A stretch of DNA of 29,014 nt from a bacterium (GCA_036524115.1 DATDCY010000227.1:1-29014); one strand, 5' to 3'; positions 6,662 to 16,017 are shown, counted from the stretch's first letter. The notes: generated by a model from the letters alone, not told the origin. Numbers and translations: made by a program.

Positions 6662-8752
6662 CTAGAACGCCATCCCGATGCTGAGGTGCGTGACGAAGCG
6701 CCTCTCGAACTCCGACGGCCGGGGGCTCGGGTTCCAGGCCGCATCCACGCGGATCGGCCCGAGCGGCGTCAGGTACTGGAGGCCGAAGCCGACCCCGGTC
6801 CGGAAGTCCCGCAGGTAGTCCGACCACATCGCCGCGACGTAGTCCGAGGTGTTCGTGGCGTCGGGGCCGAGGTGCGCGAGCGACCCGTTCGGCGAGACGT
6901 TGCCGGCGTCGACGAAGACGCTCCCCGCCAGGTGGCCGACGATGGGACGCCGCACCTCCACGCTCGCCACGGTGGAGGCCAGCCCGCCGAGCGGGTCGCC
7001 CGCGGGGCCCTTCGGCCCGAGTTCCTGCTCCTTGAAGCTGCGGACGCTGCTCTCCCCGCCGGTGAAGAAGCGCTCGTTCACCGGGATGTCCGTGCTGCCG
7101 CGCGTCGGCACGATGAAGCCGGTGTCCAGGCGCAGCCCCAGGACGAAGCCGGCTCCCAGCGGCCGGAAGAACTTGCCCCCGGCCGTGCAGCGCAGGAAGT
7201 CGAGGGAGCCGCCCATGCGCCGGTCCGCGAGCTGGACGGCCCCCGCCGACTGCCAGCCGCGCGTGGGGTAGAAGATGTCGTCGCGCCGGTCGATCTCGAC
7301 GTTGGCGCTGACGCTCGCCAGCGTGACCTGCCTGTCGCGCGCGTCGAGCGGGACGTCGGCCGAGAGGTGCGTGAGATGGTCGAAGTCGAACCCGTACTTC
7401 ACGCCGGCTGCGACCCTGCCGGCGAAGATGCGGTAGAGCCGCGCCGAGACCTCGACCTTCTCCTCGTTGAAGGCCGGCTCCTCGCGGAAGCTCCACGAGA
7501 GCGGGAGGCTCAACGAGACGTCGGTGCCGGCAACCTGCGGCGCGAGCAGCTCGGTCGTGACGTAGCGGCTCTTCGTCGAGGCGCCGACCTCCGCGCTCGC
7601 CCCGAGCCCGACGCCGAGGACGTTGCGGTCGCGGAAGGCGACGGCGCCCCGCAGCCGCTCGTAGGAGCCCCAGCCGCCCTGCACGGAGAACTCCCGCGCC
7701 GGGGCCTCCTCCACGGTGAGGCGCAGGACGCGCCCGGTCCCCGCGCCCTCGAGCGTGTAGGCGACGCGGGTGACGACGCCGGTGCGGTAGAGCTGGCGGA
7801 TCCCCTCGTGCACGGATTCCTCGTTGTACCAGTCGCCGGGCTTGAGCGGGATGCGCGCGAGGATGAACGACGTCCGGGTCCGCTTGTTCCCGCCGACGGC
7901 GATCCCCGTGACCCGCACGCGCGGGCCGCTCGTCGTCGTGACCCGCAGCAGCACCTCGCCCGGCGTCCCGCCCGGCTCGTCCCGGACCGTCGCGGTGGCC
8001 TCGGGGTAGCCGCGCGCGCCGAAGACCCCCGTCACCCCGTTGGCGAGGCCGAGCTTGCGCCGCTCGAAGTAGGGCTGGCCCGGGAGGCTGGCCGCCAGCT
8101 GCCGCAGCGCGTCGGCATCCCCCTGCGGCGAATCGCCCTCGAAGACGACCGCGCGGATCACGCGCCTCGTCCCCTCGACGATGTCGAAGCGCACGCTCGC
8201 CCGCGTGCGGTCCTCGCTGAACGCGACGTGCGGCCCGGTCACCTGGGCGTCGGCGAACCCCTCGTCGCGGTAGAGCTGCGCCACCTCCCTGCGGCCCTCG
8301 CGGAGGTCGGCCTCGACGTACGGCGGCGTCCCGGGCGCTGCCACGAGCGGCCGCAGCCGCTCCGCCGGGAAGAACGCGTTGCCCGCGAAGGTGACCTCGG
8401 CCAGCCGCACCAGCGGGCCCTCGCGCACCGTGAACACCGCGGTCACGTCATCCCCCGCTCCCGAGAGCGCGGACGTGACCTCGATGAAAGCGTAGCCTGC
8501 GTGGCGACCCGCGCTCTCCATCTGGAAGGCGGCGTCGTCGGCGGCGGCAGGCCGGCGCGCCGGGTCCGAGAGGCGCTCCAGCTCGGCGGACGCCGCCTCG
8601 CGCAGGCTCCTGGCGTCGAGGGCCGCGTTGCCCTCGATGCGGACGGAGACGCCGGCGCGGGCGGGGGGCGCAGCGCAGAGCACGGCCGCAGCGACCAGCG
8701 TCGCCGCCGCGCCCCGGACCAGTCTGCCGATCTTCCGTTCCCGCATCGTCAC
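6662..8752 (-). CDS. tamA: BamA/TamA-family outer-membrane assembly protein (TamA-like)
   Basis: This Omp85-family protein has a signal peptide (cleavage near APPARA), about three POTRA repeats (residues about 35-350; for example VRLAEVTFAGNAFFPAERL and VRVTGIAVGGNKRTRTSF) and a C-terminal 16-strand surface-antigen barrel. The barrel carries the L6 motif as VRSF, then GPIRVDAAW, and ends in a terminal Phe (HLSIGMAF), the usual beta-signal. BamA has five POTRAs, so three POTRAs plus the adjoining tamB point to TamA. Its GTG start overlaps the tamB stop as GTGA, implying translational coupling; an ATG two codons later is an alternative. The pair inserts autotransporters or other outer-membrane proteins and, by more recent views, aids lipid transport. 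Confidence 0.88.
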   Translation of the reverse strand: MTMRERKIGRLVRGAAATLVAAAVLCAAPPARAGVSVRIEGNAALDARSLREAASAELERLSDPARRPAAADDAAFQMESAGRHAGYAFIEVTSALSGAGDDVTAVFTVREGPLVRLAEVTFAGNAFFPAERLRPLVAAPGTPPYVEADLREGRREVAQLYRDEGFADAQVTGPHVAFSEDRTRASVRFDIVEGTRRVIRAVVFEGDSPQGDADALRQLAASLPGQPYFERRKLGLANGVTGVFGARGYPEATATVRDEPGGTPGEVLLRVTTTSGPRVRVTGIAVGGNKRTRTSFILARIPLKPGDWYNEESVHEGIRQLYRTGVVTRVAYTLEGAGTGRVLRLTVEEAPAREFSVQGGWGSYERLRGAVAFRDRNVLGVGLGASAEVGASTKSRYVTTELLAPQVAGTDVSLSLPLSWSFREEPAFNEEKVEVSARLYRIFAGRVAAGVKYGFDFDHLTHLSADVPLDARDRQVTLASVSANVEIDRRDDIFYPTRGWQSAGAVQLADRRMGGSLDFLRCTAGGKFFRPLGAGFVLGLRLDTGFIVPTRGSTDIPVNERFFTGGESSVRSFKEQELGPKGPAGDPLGGLASTVASVEVRRPIVGHLAGSVFVDAGNVSPNGSLAHLGPDATNTSDYVAAMWSDYLRDFRTGVGFGLQYLTPLGPIRVDAAWNPSPRPSEFERRFVTHLSIGMAF

Positions 8753-11700
8753 TTGAACTTGAACAGGATCTCCACCCCGATGTTCTCCTGATCGTACACG
8801 TCCTTCTGCCCCGTCAGGTAGAGGGAACTGCCGTGCCCGGCGAGGCCCTTCCTGAGGAGCAGCCGCGCGTCCATCGTCTGGCTGCCGCTGCGCGTCAGCT
8901 CGCGGCCGACCTGCATCTCGAGCTGGTCCTGGAGGCGCGCGCCGCCGCCGCCGGCGCCGCCGAGCAGGCTCTCGAGGACGCCCTTGCCGAGGTAGACGGC
9001 CATGGGCGTCGCCAGCGTCGCGGCGGATTCGCCCGCCAGGCGCGCGCTGGCCGGCGGCGCGCCGGTGAGCACGAACGTGACCAACTCGTCGCTGGGGAGG
9101 GGCGGGAGCGAGGAGAGGATGACCTCGGGCTTGTCGAGCGTCCCGCTGATCTGCGCGGTGATGTCGAAGCCGCGCGTCTGCATCCGGCCGGCGAAGTCCA
9201 GCTCCGGGTGGGCCGGGTCGCTCTCGCGGAAGAGCATGGTGCCGCGCTCCACCTCCAGCGTGCCCGACGGCAGGAACAGGCGCGCGTCCTGGAACAGGAT
9301 GGTGCCCCGGAGCACCGGCAGGAGGCCCGTCCCCGTCAGGCGCAGGTCGGGCGCGGCGGTGCCCTTGAGCACGGTCGTGGCTATTTCGAACGGCTCGCGG
9401 GCGGTGAGGCGCACGTCGAAGCGCAGGTCCCGCAGGGGCGGGTCCGGGAAGGAGATGCCGGAGGTGCCGGCGCTCGCGCGCTTCGACGACGTGCCGCTCC
9501 CGCTCCCGCCGCCGAAGACGTCCGCGACCGAAAACGTCCGCTGGTAGATGCTGTCCGTGAGGGCGACCTCGCCCGAGAGCGAAGGCGCGCCCGCGGTGCC
9601 GCGCAGCCTCAGATCGCTGTCGGCGCGCAGCCGCAGCCCCTCGGCGCGATACAGCAGGGCGTTCTTCCCCTGCAGCCGCAGGTCGAACGCCGGGTCGGAC
9701 AGGCGGGTGAAGTCGACGGAGCCGCTCAGCGCGAACGGTGAGGCCCCCACGTTGCCGCCAAGCTGCTCCACGGTCAGGGTGCGGCGCGCGAGGCTCAGCC
9801 GCGCGGCGAGCGAGTCCAGCGGCGGGAGGCCCCGGTACTGCACGGCCCCGTCCGCGACGCTGACGCTCCCGGAAAAGATCGGGTCGGCGGGGGTGCCTTC
9901 GACGGCGATCTCACCGGCGACGCTGCCCCGCACGTGACGGATTCCTTCAGCCGCGGCGCGCAGCCAGCCGACGTCGGGGGAGGAGAATGTCGCGCGAAGC
10001 GAGAGCGAGCCCGCCGCCAGGCGCGCTTCGCGGGAAAGCACGGCGCGCGGGGAGGGAGGCGCGGTCCACGTCCCGGAGAGCGAGCACGAGAGCGCGGGGG
10101 ACTCGAGGCGCACCCGCTCCGCCCGCGCTTCCGACGCCGACCACGCGAGTGTCCCGGCGAGCGTGTACGGGCCCGGCGACACGAAGGGGGGCGCGGCGTC
10201 GAGCGCGAGGCCCCGCGCGTCGAGTTCTGCGCGCAGCTGCGGGTCCTTCCAGGTCCCCGCGAGGGCCAGGTCGGCGTCGAGGCTTCCCGCGAGGCGGTAT
10301 GCCGGGGGAAGGAGGGCGGAGACGTCGTCGAGATGGGGCATGTGCACCCGGGCCCGGAACGCCAGGGGGCCCGGCCCGAGGACGTCGCGGGAGGAGAGAT
10401 CCAGCGCGAGCGTGCCGTCGCCGTGGAGCGTGAGCCCGCCGCTCCCCCTGGCGTCGAGCGCCCGGACGCGCAGCGTGCCCGGCTCGTACGACGCGTCGAT
10501 CGTCGCATGCCCCGACCGCGTCCCGGCCTCGCCGTCCGCCTGCGCCGTGAGCGCGGCCGATGCGATGCGCGGGCGGCGCAGCGGGCCCTCCACGCCGACG
10601 CTCGCCTTGAGTGTGCCGCGGACGGCGCGCAGGTCCTGGAACGTCCCCCCGGAGACCTCCGCGTCGACGGCGATGGGCGCGCCCGGGACGGGACCGTCCG
10701 CGCGGATCCGTGCGTGCAGCCGCCCCGACACCGGGAGCCGGGCCGACACGTACTGCGCGGCCCACGGGGCCACGTCGGCGACGCTGACGTCCGCTTCCAG
10801 CGAGAGCGCCGTCTCCTTGTCGAGGTCCCAGGAGCCGCTCCCGCGGAGCCGGTCGGGGCCGCGGGCGATCTCCAGCGACTCGACCGCGACGAGGCGCCCT
10901 CGCGCCGACAGCTTCGCGACGACGTCGCCGACCCGATGGGCCCCGACGGCGATGCCGGCGCCGGAGAGCTCCAGCGTGCCGGTCGGCTCGCGGGCGCTCC
11001 CGGCGACCTTCGCGTGTCCCTTGAGCCTGCCCTGCAGCGGGGGGACGTCGAAGATCCGGCCGACCGGCGCGAGGTCGGGGACATCGACATCGAGGTCGCC
11101 GTCGAGGGTGGTGTCGCGCTTCCAGTCCCCGCCGGGGGCCGGAAGCGTGATGCGCGCGGCGCGGAGGGTGGCAGTGCTCCCGGCGGTGGCGAACGAGCCG
11201 CCGGCCAGCGCGATGGTCCTCCCGCTGACGGTGCCCGCCGCCGTGAGCACGTGCCGCGCCGGCAGGCGCGCGAGGCCAGCGGGGGGCGCGCTCGCCAGCG
11301 CCGCCAGCGCGGGAATGTCGGTGAAGCGAAGCTCGAACGACCCGGCGAGGCTGTCCACGAGGGCGGCGCGGTCGGAGGAGGCAAGGGCGGCCGTCGAGAG
11401 GCGGACCCCCTTTGCGTCGAGCCGGTTGCCGCCCCGGCGCACCTGGAGCGAATCGAGCTCGAGCCGGCCGGCGGCAGCCCGCGCGGTGACCTCGACGTCG
11501 CCGATCGCCTTCCCCGCGATGGTGACCTGGCGGCCGGCCAGCGTCGCGGTCCCCTCGGGCCGCGCCACGGTGCCCCGCCCGGAGACGACGCCGCGAATCG
11601 AGCCGCCGAGGGCCGGCAGCGGCAGGACGGCGGACACGTCCTCCAGCCGCGGGAGGTCGACGGCGGCGCTGCCCGAGAACGCGGTCTGGTCCCAGCCCTG

Positions 11701-13065
11701 GTTCTCGCCGGGCAGGCCGAGCGTGAAGGCCTCCAGCGTCGCGGTGCCGGGGCCCGCGGCCAGTTCGCCCCTGGAGAGGCGGACCGTGCCTTTCCCGAGC
11801 GTCCCCTCGAGGCGGAGCCGGTGCGCCGGCATCCGGGCGCCGGCGCGCCTGGCGTTCAACCCCCAGATGGCCATGAACCCCGGCACGTCCCCCAGCGAGG
11901 CCGCGAAGGAGCCCGATGCGGAGGCGAGAAGGGCGCGCCAGCGGCCGGAGAAGAGGGCAGGGGCGGGGAGGTCCACGAGCGCGAGCCGCAGGTCGTTGGG
12001 GCCGATGCGCCCCTCGGCGCTCTTCACGCGGACGAGCCCCGGCTCGGCGGTCGCCTCGATCGACAGGCGGTCGACGGCGCGCCCGGCGATCTGCGCGCCC
12101 TCCCACGCGAGGCCGAGCGTCCCGGCCAGCGTCGGCGTCCCCGCGGCGCTCATCGTGGCGGAGCCGCTGCTCGTCAGCCGCCCGCGCAGCGCGCCGAGAC
12201 CCGGGCTGGAGAGCACCAGGTCGGGTCTCAGATCGACGCCGCGCACGTCCCAGCGCACTTGCTTGCCGCCCGCGCGCTCGAGCACGCCAACCTCGGCGGT
12301 TCCCTGCCAGAGGGCGAGCGCGAGCCGCAGGTCGAAATCCCCGGCGCGATCGCCGAGCTCGAGGCTTCCCCGCTGGATCAGCGGGGCGCCGGCCGACGTC
12401 CCGGACGCGATGTCGAGGCGGCGCGGCGCGAGCGCCCCGGTGAGCGCGAGCGGGACGGCCCCCTCGCGCAGCCATGGGTGGCGCAGCGAGAAGCGTTCAG
12501 CCCGGGCGTCCACCGGTTGGGCCTGTCCCGCCAGGGGGGCGCCGACGTCGCCCTGAAGGCCCTCGGCGACGATCTCGTAGCCGGAGCCGCGCAGGCGCAG
12601 GCGTGAACCGCGGACCTCCAGCCGCGGCAACGCCGGGAACGCGGGGGCGCGGCCGGCCACCGCGCCGCTTCCCGGTGCGGGAGCGGGCGGCGTTGCGTTC
12701 CCGGCGGAAGCCGGCCGCGGTCGCGTCAGGTCGAGGTCCAGCGCCCCGCCCGACACCGTGACGGCGAGCGAGCGGAAGAACGCCTCCCGCCCGCGGGCGA
12801 GCGCCGCCAGCGAGTAGGTCGCGGCGACCCGCTCCGCCTCGAACGAAGCGATCGGCCCCGCGCCGCGCGCCTTCAGGCCGCGCAGCTCGATGCCGCCGAA
12901 GATGCTGCCGCCCGCCTGCGCGAGCGTCGCATCGAGGCCGAGCGTGCAGTGGAGCGCGCGGACGATCAGGCGCTCGAGCAGGGGACCGCGGAACGCGGCC
13001 GCAAGCAGCAGGAGCGCCGCCAGGGTTCCGGCGGCCACGGTGAAGGCAATGCGCGCGGACTTCAT
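8749..13065 (-). CDS. tamB: Translocation/assembly module protein TamB (AsmA-like, DUF490)
   Basis: A 1438-residue protein with one N-terminal membrane anchor (about residues 8-27, VAAGTLAALLLLAAAF). Its long repetitive periplasmic body is built of beta-rich segments such as 'GRLRLEGTLG...', characteristic of AsmA/TamB/VPS13-like bridges. The C-terminal part has the DUF490 signature (KPEVILSSLPPLPSDELVTFVLTG, then LYLTGQKDVYDQENIGVEILFKFK). It spans the periplasm and contacts the TamA barrel encoded directly downstream with a 4-base overlap. The ATG at 13065 starts immediately before the anchor; GGAGGA lies 13 bases upstream, a little far. Many long antisense open frames over this gene are GC-bias shadows. 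Confidence 0.93.
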   Translation of the reverse strand: MKSARIAFTVAAGTLAALLLLAAAFRGPLLERLIVRALHCTLGLDATLAQAGGSIFGGIELRGLKARGAGPIASFEAERVAATYSLAALARGREAFFRSLAVTVSGGALDLDLTRPRPASAGNATPPAPAPGSGAVAGRAPAFPALPRLEVRGSRLRLRGSGYEIVAEGLQGDVGAPLAGQAQPVDARAERFSLRHPWLREGAVPLALTGALAPRRLDIASGTSAGAPLIQRGSLELGDRAGDFDLRLALALWQGTAEVGVLERAGGKQVRWDVRGVDLRPDLVLSSPGLGALRGRLTSSGSATMSAAGTPTLAGTLGLAWEGAQIAGRAVDRLSIEATAEPGLVRVKSAEGRIGPNDLRLALVDLPAPALFSGRWRALLASASGSFAASLGDVPGFMAIWGLNARRAGARMPAHRLRLEGTLGKGTVRLSRGELAAGPGTATLEAFTLGLPGENQGWDQTAFSGSAAVDLPRLEDVSAVLPLPALGGSIRGVVSGRGTVARPEGTATLAGRQVTIAGKAIGDVEVTARAAAGRLELDSLQVRRGGNRLDAKGVRLSTAALASSDRAALVDSLAGSFELRFTDIPALAALASAPPAGLARLPARHVLTAAGTVSGRTIALAGGSFATAGSTATLRAARITLPAPGGDWKRDTTLDGDLDVDVPDLAPVGRIFDVPPLQGRLKGHAKVAGSAREPTGTLELSGAGIAVGAHRVGDVVAKLSARGRLVAVESLEIARGPDRLRGSGSWDLDKETALSLEADVSVADVAPWAAQYVSARLPVSGRLHARIRADGPVPGAPIAVDAEVSGGTFQDLRAVRGTLKASVGVEGPLRRPRIASAALTAQADGEAGTRSGHATIDASYEPGTLRVRALDARGSGGLTLHGDGTLALDLSSRDVLGPGPLAFRARVHMPHLDDVSALLPPAYRLAGSLDADLALAGTWKDPQLRAELDARGLALDAAPPFVSPGPYTLAGTLAWSASEARAERVRLESPALSCSLSGTWTAPPSPRAVLSREARLAAGSLSLRATFSSPDVGWLRAAAEGIRHVRGSVAGEIAVEGTPADPIFSGSVSVADGAVQYRGLPPLDSLAARLSLARRTLTVEQLGGNVGASPFALSGSVDFTRLSDPAFDLRLQGKNALLYRAEGLRLRADSDLRLRGTAGAPSLSGEVALTDSIYQRTFSVADVFGGGSGSGTSSKRASAGTSGISFPDPPLRDLRFDVRLTAREPFEIATTVLKGTAAPDLRLTGTGLLPVLRGTILFQDARLFLPSGTLEVERGTMLFRESDPAHPELDFAGRMQTRGFDITAQISGTLDKPEVILSSLPPLPSDELVTFVLTGAPPASARLAGESAATLATPMAVYLGKGVLESLLGGAGGGGARLQDQLEMQVGRELTRSGSQTMDARLLLRKGLAGHGSSLYLTGQKDVYDQENIGVEILFKFK

Positions 13066-13087
13066 CGGTGGGTGGACGTCCTCCTGC

Positions 13088-13102
13088 TGCCAATATGTGG
13101 CA
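13088..13102. repeat. Perfect inverted repeat TGCCA-N5-TGGCA upstream of tamB
   Basis: TGCCA (13088-13092) and TGGCA (13098-13102) flank ATATG. The element lies 23 bases upstream of the tamB start in the divergent intergenic region and overlaps a CATATT -10-like box on the minus strand, so it may be an operator. Short palindromes also arise by chance. Confidence 0.3.
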
Positions 13103-13247
13103 CGGGCCCACGGGAGGCAAGGGCGGGGGCGGGTTTTGCGCTATGTGCGCGGGACACGCCGGGGTATCATGGACCAGGGATCGCGTGCCAGCGGGCCGTC
13201 TTCGTCGTGCCCGGTTGCGGGCGAATTGCGGGAAAATGGGAGGGAAC

Positions 13248-13613
13248 ATGGGCTCGTTCCGGAAGCTCCTCGGAATCGCATGCGTCGGTATCGTGCTCCT
13301 CCCGGTCCTTCCGGCGTGCGTCGTCTACAAGACCGCCTCGGGCTCCTACAGCGTCGCGCCGGGGACGCCCTTCGACCGCTCGTGGTCGGCGGCCCTCGGC
13401 GCCTTTGCGGACGAGCAGGTGGTGGTCATCGCGCAGGACCGCGGGGCGGGGACCATACGCGGCACCGCCGGCGACCTCGTCGCGACCGCGAAGATCCAGC
13501 AGCTGTCGGACGGGAACGTCCGCGTCGAATTCGACGTCAACGGCAATCAGGCGGCGAGCTCGTACCTGAAGGAGCGCATTCTCGGGAGCTACAGCCGCCG
13601 CATGGAGCGCTGA
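13248..13613 (+). CDS. Small putative lipoprotein, DUF3568-like
   Basis: A 121-aa protein with an N-terminal hydrophobic stretch (FRKLLGIACVGIVLLPVLPAC) ending in a near-lipobox LPAC; the Pro at -2 is unusual. The mature part (YSVAPGTPFDRSWSAALGAFADEQVVVIAQDRGAGTIRG) follows the pattern of the DUF3568 lipoproteins common in Deltaproteobacteria. In those, a helix 'FxxxWxAxxxAL' precedes a strand describing conversion of 'D' to 'G-T-I-x-G/A'. The ATG at 13248 is preceded by GGGAGGGAA; an in-frame ATG 12 bases earlier is possible. Function unknown. It diverges from tamB and precedes ackA by 31 bases, so it could share its transcript. Confidence 0.7.
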   Translation: MGSFRKLLGIACVGIVLLPVLPACVVYKTASGSYSVAPGTPFDRSWSAALGAFADEQVVVIAQDRGAGTIRGTAGDLVATAKIQQLSDGNVRVEFDVNGNQAASSYLKERILGSYSRRMER

Positions 13614-13644
13614 AGTCCTGGCGTCCACCGGGGAGGGCGGGACG

Positions 13645-14859
13645 GTGACCGGGGGCGGCCCGGGCGACTGCATCCTCGTCGTCAATGCGGGCTCGTCGAG
13701 CCTGAAGTTCTCGCTGTTCCGCCCCGGCGAGGACGGGACCTCCCTGGCGCTGGCCGCGCGGGGTCAGGTCGACGATCTGGGCGCGCAGCCCCGCCTCGAG
13801 GTCAGGGACGGCGCGGGGGCCCACCTCGAGAGCCGTGAGCTGCCGCCCGAGAGCGCCCGGGACGTGCGGGATGCCGTCGGCATCGCCTGGGGCAGCCTGC
13901 GCGAGCGCCACCCGGGCGCGTCGCTCCTCGCGGTTGGGCACCGAGTCGTCCACGGGGGCGCGGAGTTCTCGCGGCCGGCGCTCATCGACGACGCGGTGCT
14001 GGCGGCGCTCGAGAAGCTCGTGCCGCTGGCGCCGCTCCACGAACCGCGCGACATCGCCGCGATCGACGCGCTGCGCGCGACGCACCCGCGGGTGCCGCAG
14101 GTCGCCTGCTTCGACACGGCGTTTCACCGCGTCCACCCGCGCCTCGCCGACGTCTACGCGCTGCCCTGGGAGTACTACGAGGCCGGGGTGCGGCGGTACG
14201 GCTTTCACGGGCTCTCCTACGAGTACATCGCCGGGGCGCTGCCGGCGGTGGCCCCCGAGATCGCGCGCGGACGCGTGATCGTCGCGCACCTCGGCAACGG
14301 CGCCAGCCTCTGCGCGCTCCGGGCCGGGGTCAGCGTGGACTCGACCATGGGGTTCTCGACCCTCGACGGCGTGCCGATGGGGACGCGGCCCGGCGGGCTG
14401 GACCCGGGCGTGCTGCTCTACCTGCTCGGCGAGCGGCGGATGTCGCACGCCGAGCTGGAGAGGCTGCTCTACAGGGAGTCGGGGCTGCTCGGGCTCTCCG
14501 GGGTCAGCCACGACCTGCGTGTGCTCCTCGCGAGCGCCGAGCCGCGGGCGCGGCTTGCGGTCGACTACTACGTCCAGCGCATCGCGCGGGAGATCGGCGG
14601 GCTGGCCGCCATGCTCGGGGGCGTCGACGGGATCGTCTTCACGGCGGGCGTCGGCGAGAACTCGAGCGAGATCCGCGGCCGCGTCACGCAGGCCTGCGCC
14701 TGGCTCGGCGCGACGCTGGACGCCGAGGCCAACCGCCGCGGCGGCCCCCGCATCACCGCGCCCGGGAGCGCCGTCTCCGCGTGGGTTGTGCCGACCAACG
14801 AAGAGCTGATGATCGCGCGGCACACGCTCGCGCTGGTGCGCCAGGCGGCCGGGGCATGA
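13645..14859 (+). CDS. ackA: Acetate kinase
   Basis: Acetate kinase interconverts acetyl phosphate + ADP and acetate + ATP in the cytosol. All family blocks are present in order: VNAGSSSLKF at residues 11-20, GHRVVHGG, FDTAFH (catalytic Asp), YGFHGLSYEYI, VAHLGNGASLCAL, STMGFSTLDGVPMGTRPGGLDPG and FTAGVGENSSEIR, closing with PTNEELMIAR. Length (404 aa) is standard. The GTG start has GGGGAGGG upstream. No phosphotransacetylase gene is beside it. Instead the stop overlaps the start of a 6-phosphogluconolactonase gene (ATGA), a less common partner. Confidence 0.97.
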   Translation: MTGGGPGDCILVVNAGSSSLKFSLFRPGEDGTSLALAARGQVDDLGAQPRLEVRDGAGAHLESRELPPESARDVRDAVGIAWGSLRERHPGASLLAVGHRVVHGGAEFSRPALIDDAVLAALEKLVPLAPLHEPRDIAAIDALRATHPRVPQVACFDTAFHRVHPRLADVYALPWEYYEAGVRRYGFHGLSYEYIAGALPAVAPEIARGRVIVAHLGNGASLCALRAGVSVDSTMGFSTLDGVPMGTRPGGLDPGVLLYLLGERRMSHAELERLLYRESGLLGLSGVSHDLRVLLASAEPRARLAVDYYVQRIAREIGGLAAMLGGVDGIVFTAGVGENSSEIRGRVTQACAWLGATLDAEANRRGGPRITAPGSAVSAWVVPTNEELMIARHTLALVRQAAGA

Positions 14860-15554
14860 CGGCGGTCGTCCGTGACGGGGACCAGGCCCGGCTCCTCGCG
14901 GCGGCGGGACGCCACCTGTGCGGGAGGATCGGGCACGTGCTGTCGGCCAGGGGGCGGGCGGTCGTCGCGGTGCCGGGCGGGAGGAGCGCCGCCGCGATCT
15001 TCCGGGCGATGCTCGGCGAGGACGTCGACTGGCGGCGCGTTCACCTCTTCGTCGTCGACGAGCGGCTCGTGCCGGTCGATCACCCGGACAGCAACTTCAG
15101 GCTGCTGCGCGAGAGCCTCCTGGCGCCGCTGCTCGCTGCCGGGCGCATCGATCCCGCCACCGTGCATCCCTTCGTCCTCGACCCGGTGGCGCCGGACCGC
15201 GGGGCGGCGCGCTATGAGCGGGAACTCGCCGCGCTGGGCCTGCGTTTCGACGTCGTCCTGCTGAGCGCCGGGGAAGACGGCCACGTGGGTGCGCTCTACC
15301 CGCGCCACCACTCGATCGACGATCGCCACCACGGGTTCATCGTGATGGACGACTCGCCGAAGCCGCCGCCGGGGCGCATGAGTGCGTCGCGTTCGCTGAT
15401 GCAGTCTGCGGCAGCGGCCGTCCTCGTGTTTGCGGGCGAGGCGAAGCGCGAGGCCTTCGCGATGTTCAACGACGAGCGCTCGTCGGTCGTGGATTGTCCC
15501 GCGAGGCTTGTGCTGGCGATCGGCGACACCACGGTGTTCACCGACCTCGCCTGA
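14856..15554 (+). CDS. pgl: 6-phosphogluconolactonase
   Basis: It hydrolyses 6-phosphogluconolactone in the oxidative pentose phosphate pathway. The 232-aa protein shows the glucosamine-6-phosphate isomerase/6PGL fold: VVAVPGGRSAAAIFRAML near residues 40-57, VHLFVVDERLVPVDHPDSNFRL near 66-87, and LLSAGEDGHVGALYP near 135-149. These correspond to 'LPGGRTP', 'DER.V...SN' and 'LLGMGPDGHTASLFP'. NagB-type deaminases are longer and differ in these blocks. The ATG overlaps the ackA stop, so translation is probably coupled. Expected relatives zwf and gnd are not in the window. Confidence 0.85.
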   Translation: MTAVVRDGDQARLLAAAGRHLCGRIGHVLSARGRAVVAVPGGRSAAAIFRAMLGEDVDWRRVHLFVVDERLVPVDHPDSNFRLLRESLLAPLLAAGRIDPATVHPFVLDPVAPDRGAARYERELAALGLRFDVVLLSAGEDGHVGALYPRHHSIDDRHHGFIVMDDSPKPPPGRMSASRSLMQSAAAAVLVFAGEAKREAFAMFNDERSSVVDCPARLVLAIGDTTVFTDLA

Positions 15555-15603
15555 GGCCGGGAGGCGTCGCCGTGGGGGCATGCGACGGCCGGGGGCGCCG
15601 CGC

Positions 15604-16017
15604 ATGAGCGCCACCGGGTTCGTCCGCCGGTTCTGGGGTCCCAATGCGACGCGGCTGATCCTCGGGGATTGCGCGATCCTCTGTCTGCTTGGCGCGCTGG
15701 TCGTGGCCGCCTCGCTGCGGGCCGGGCGGGGCCACGCTCCCGCGCACGCCGAGGTGAGTGTCTCCGGGCGGCAGGCGGTCTCCCTCGACCTCGGGCGCGA
15801 CGCCGTCCACGACGTTCGGGGCGTTCTCGGCGTCACGCGGATCGAGGTGCGCGCCCGCAGGGTCCGGGTCCTCTCCTCGCCCTGCCCGCGGCAGGTCTGC
15901 CGGCATGGCGGCTGGATCGCGCGGCCGGGCGAGGTGCTCGTCTGCGTCCCGAACGGCGTCGTCATCCGGCTGGTGGGCGAGGGCGGGGACGGCGGGCCTG
16001 ACGCGGTCACCCGCTGA
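15604..16017 (+). CDS. Membrane-anchored NusG domain II-containing protein
   Basis: A single N-terminal membrane segment (about residues 18-38, LILGDCAILCLLGALVVAAS) is followed by a compact extracytoplasmic domain. Its SSPCPRQVCRHGGWI...VCVPNGVVIRL core carries Cys94, Cys99 and Cys114. This is the NusG_II (PF07009) pattern found in many anaerobes, often beside electron-transport or Gx-transporter genes; its function is unknown. The three conserved Cys hint at metal or redox chemistry. Start uncertain: ATG 15604 has GGGGG at 8 bases, while ATG 15580 adds eight residues. It follows pgl by 49 bases and converges on the GH13 gene. Confidence 0.8.
   Translation: MSATGFVRRFWGPNATRLILGDCAILCLLGALVVAASLRAGRGHAPAHAEVSVSGRQAVSLDLGRDAVHDVRGVLGVTRIEVRARRVRVLSSPCPRQVCRHGGWIARPGEVLVCVPNGVVIRLVGEGGDGGPDAVTR

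Noticed and set aside
6662-8752. BamA rather than TamA
   Set aside because: Only about three POTRA domains are visible and the gene is coupled to tamB; BamA has five and sits with skp/lpxD.
9934-12606. Very long plus-strand open frame (about 890 codons) over tamB
   Set aside because: Its translation is low-complexity Arg/Ala/Gly/Pro with no domain, while the opposite strand encodes a full TamB. It is a GC-bias shadow, like the other long antisense frames over the AAA, tamA and frd genes.
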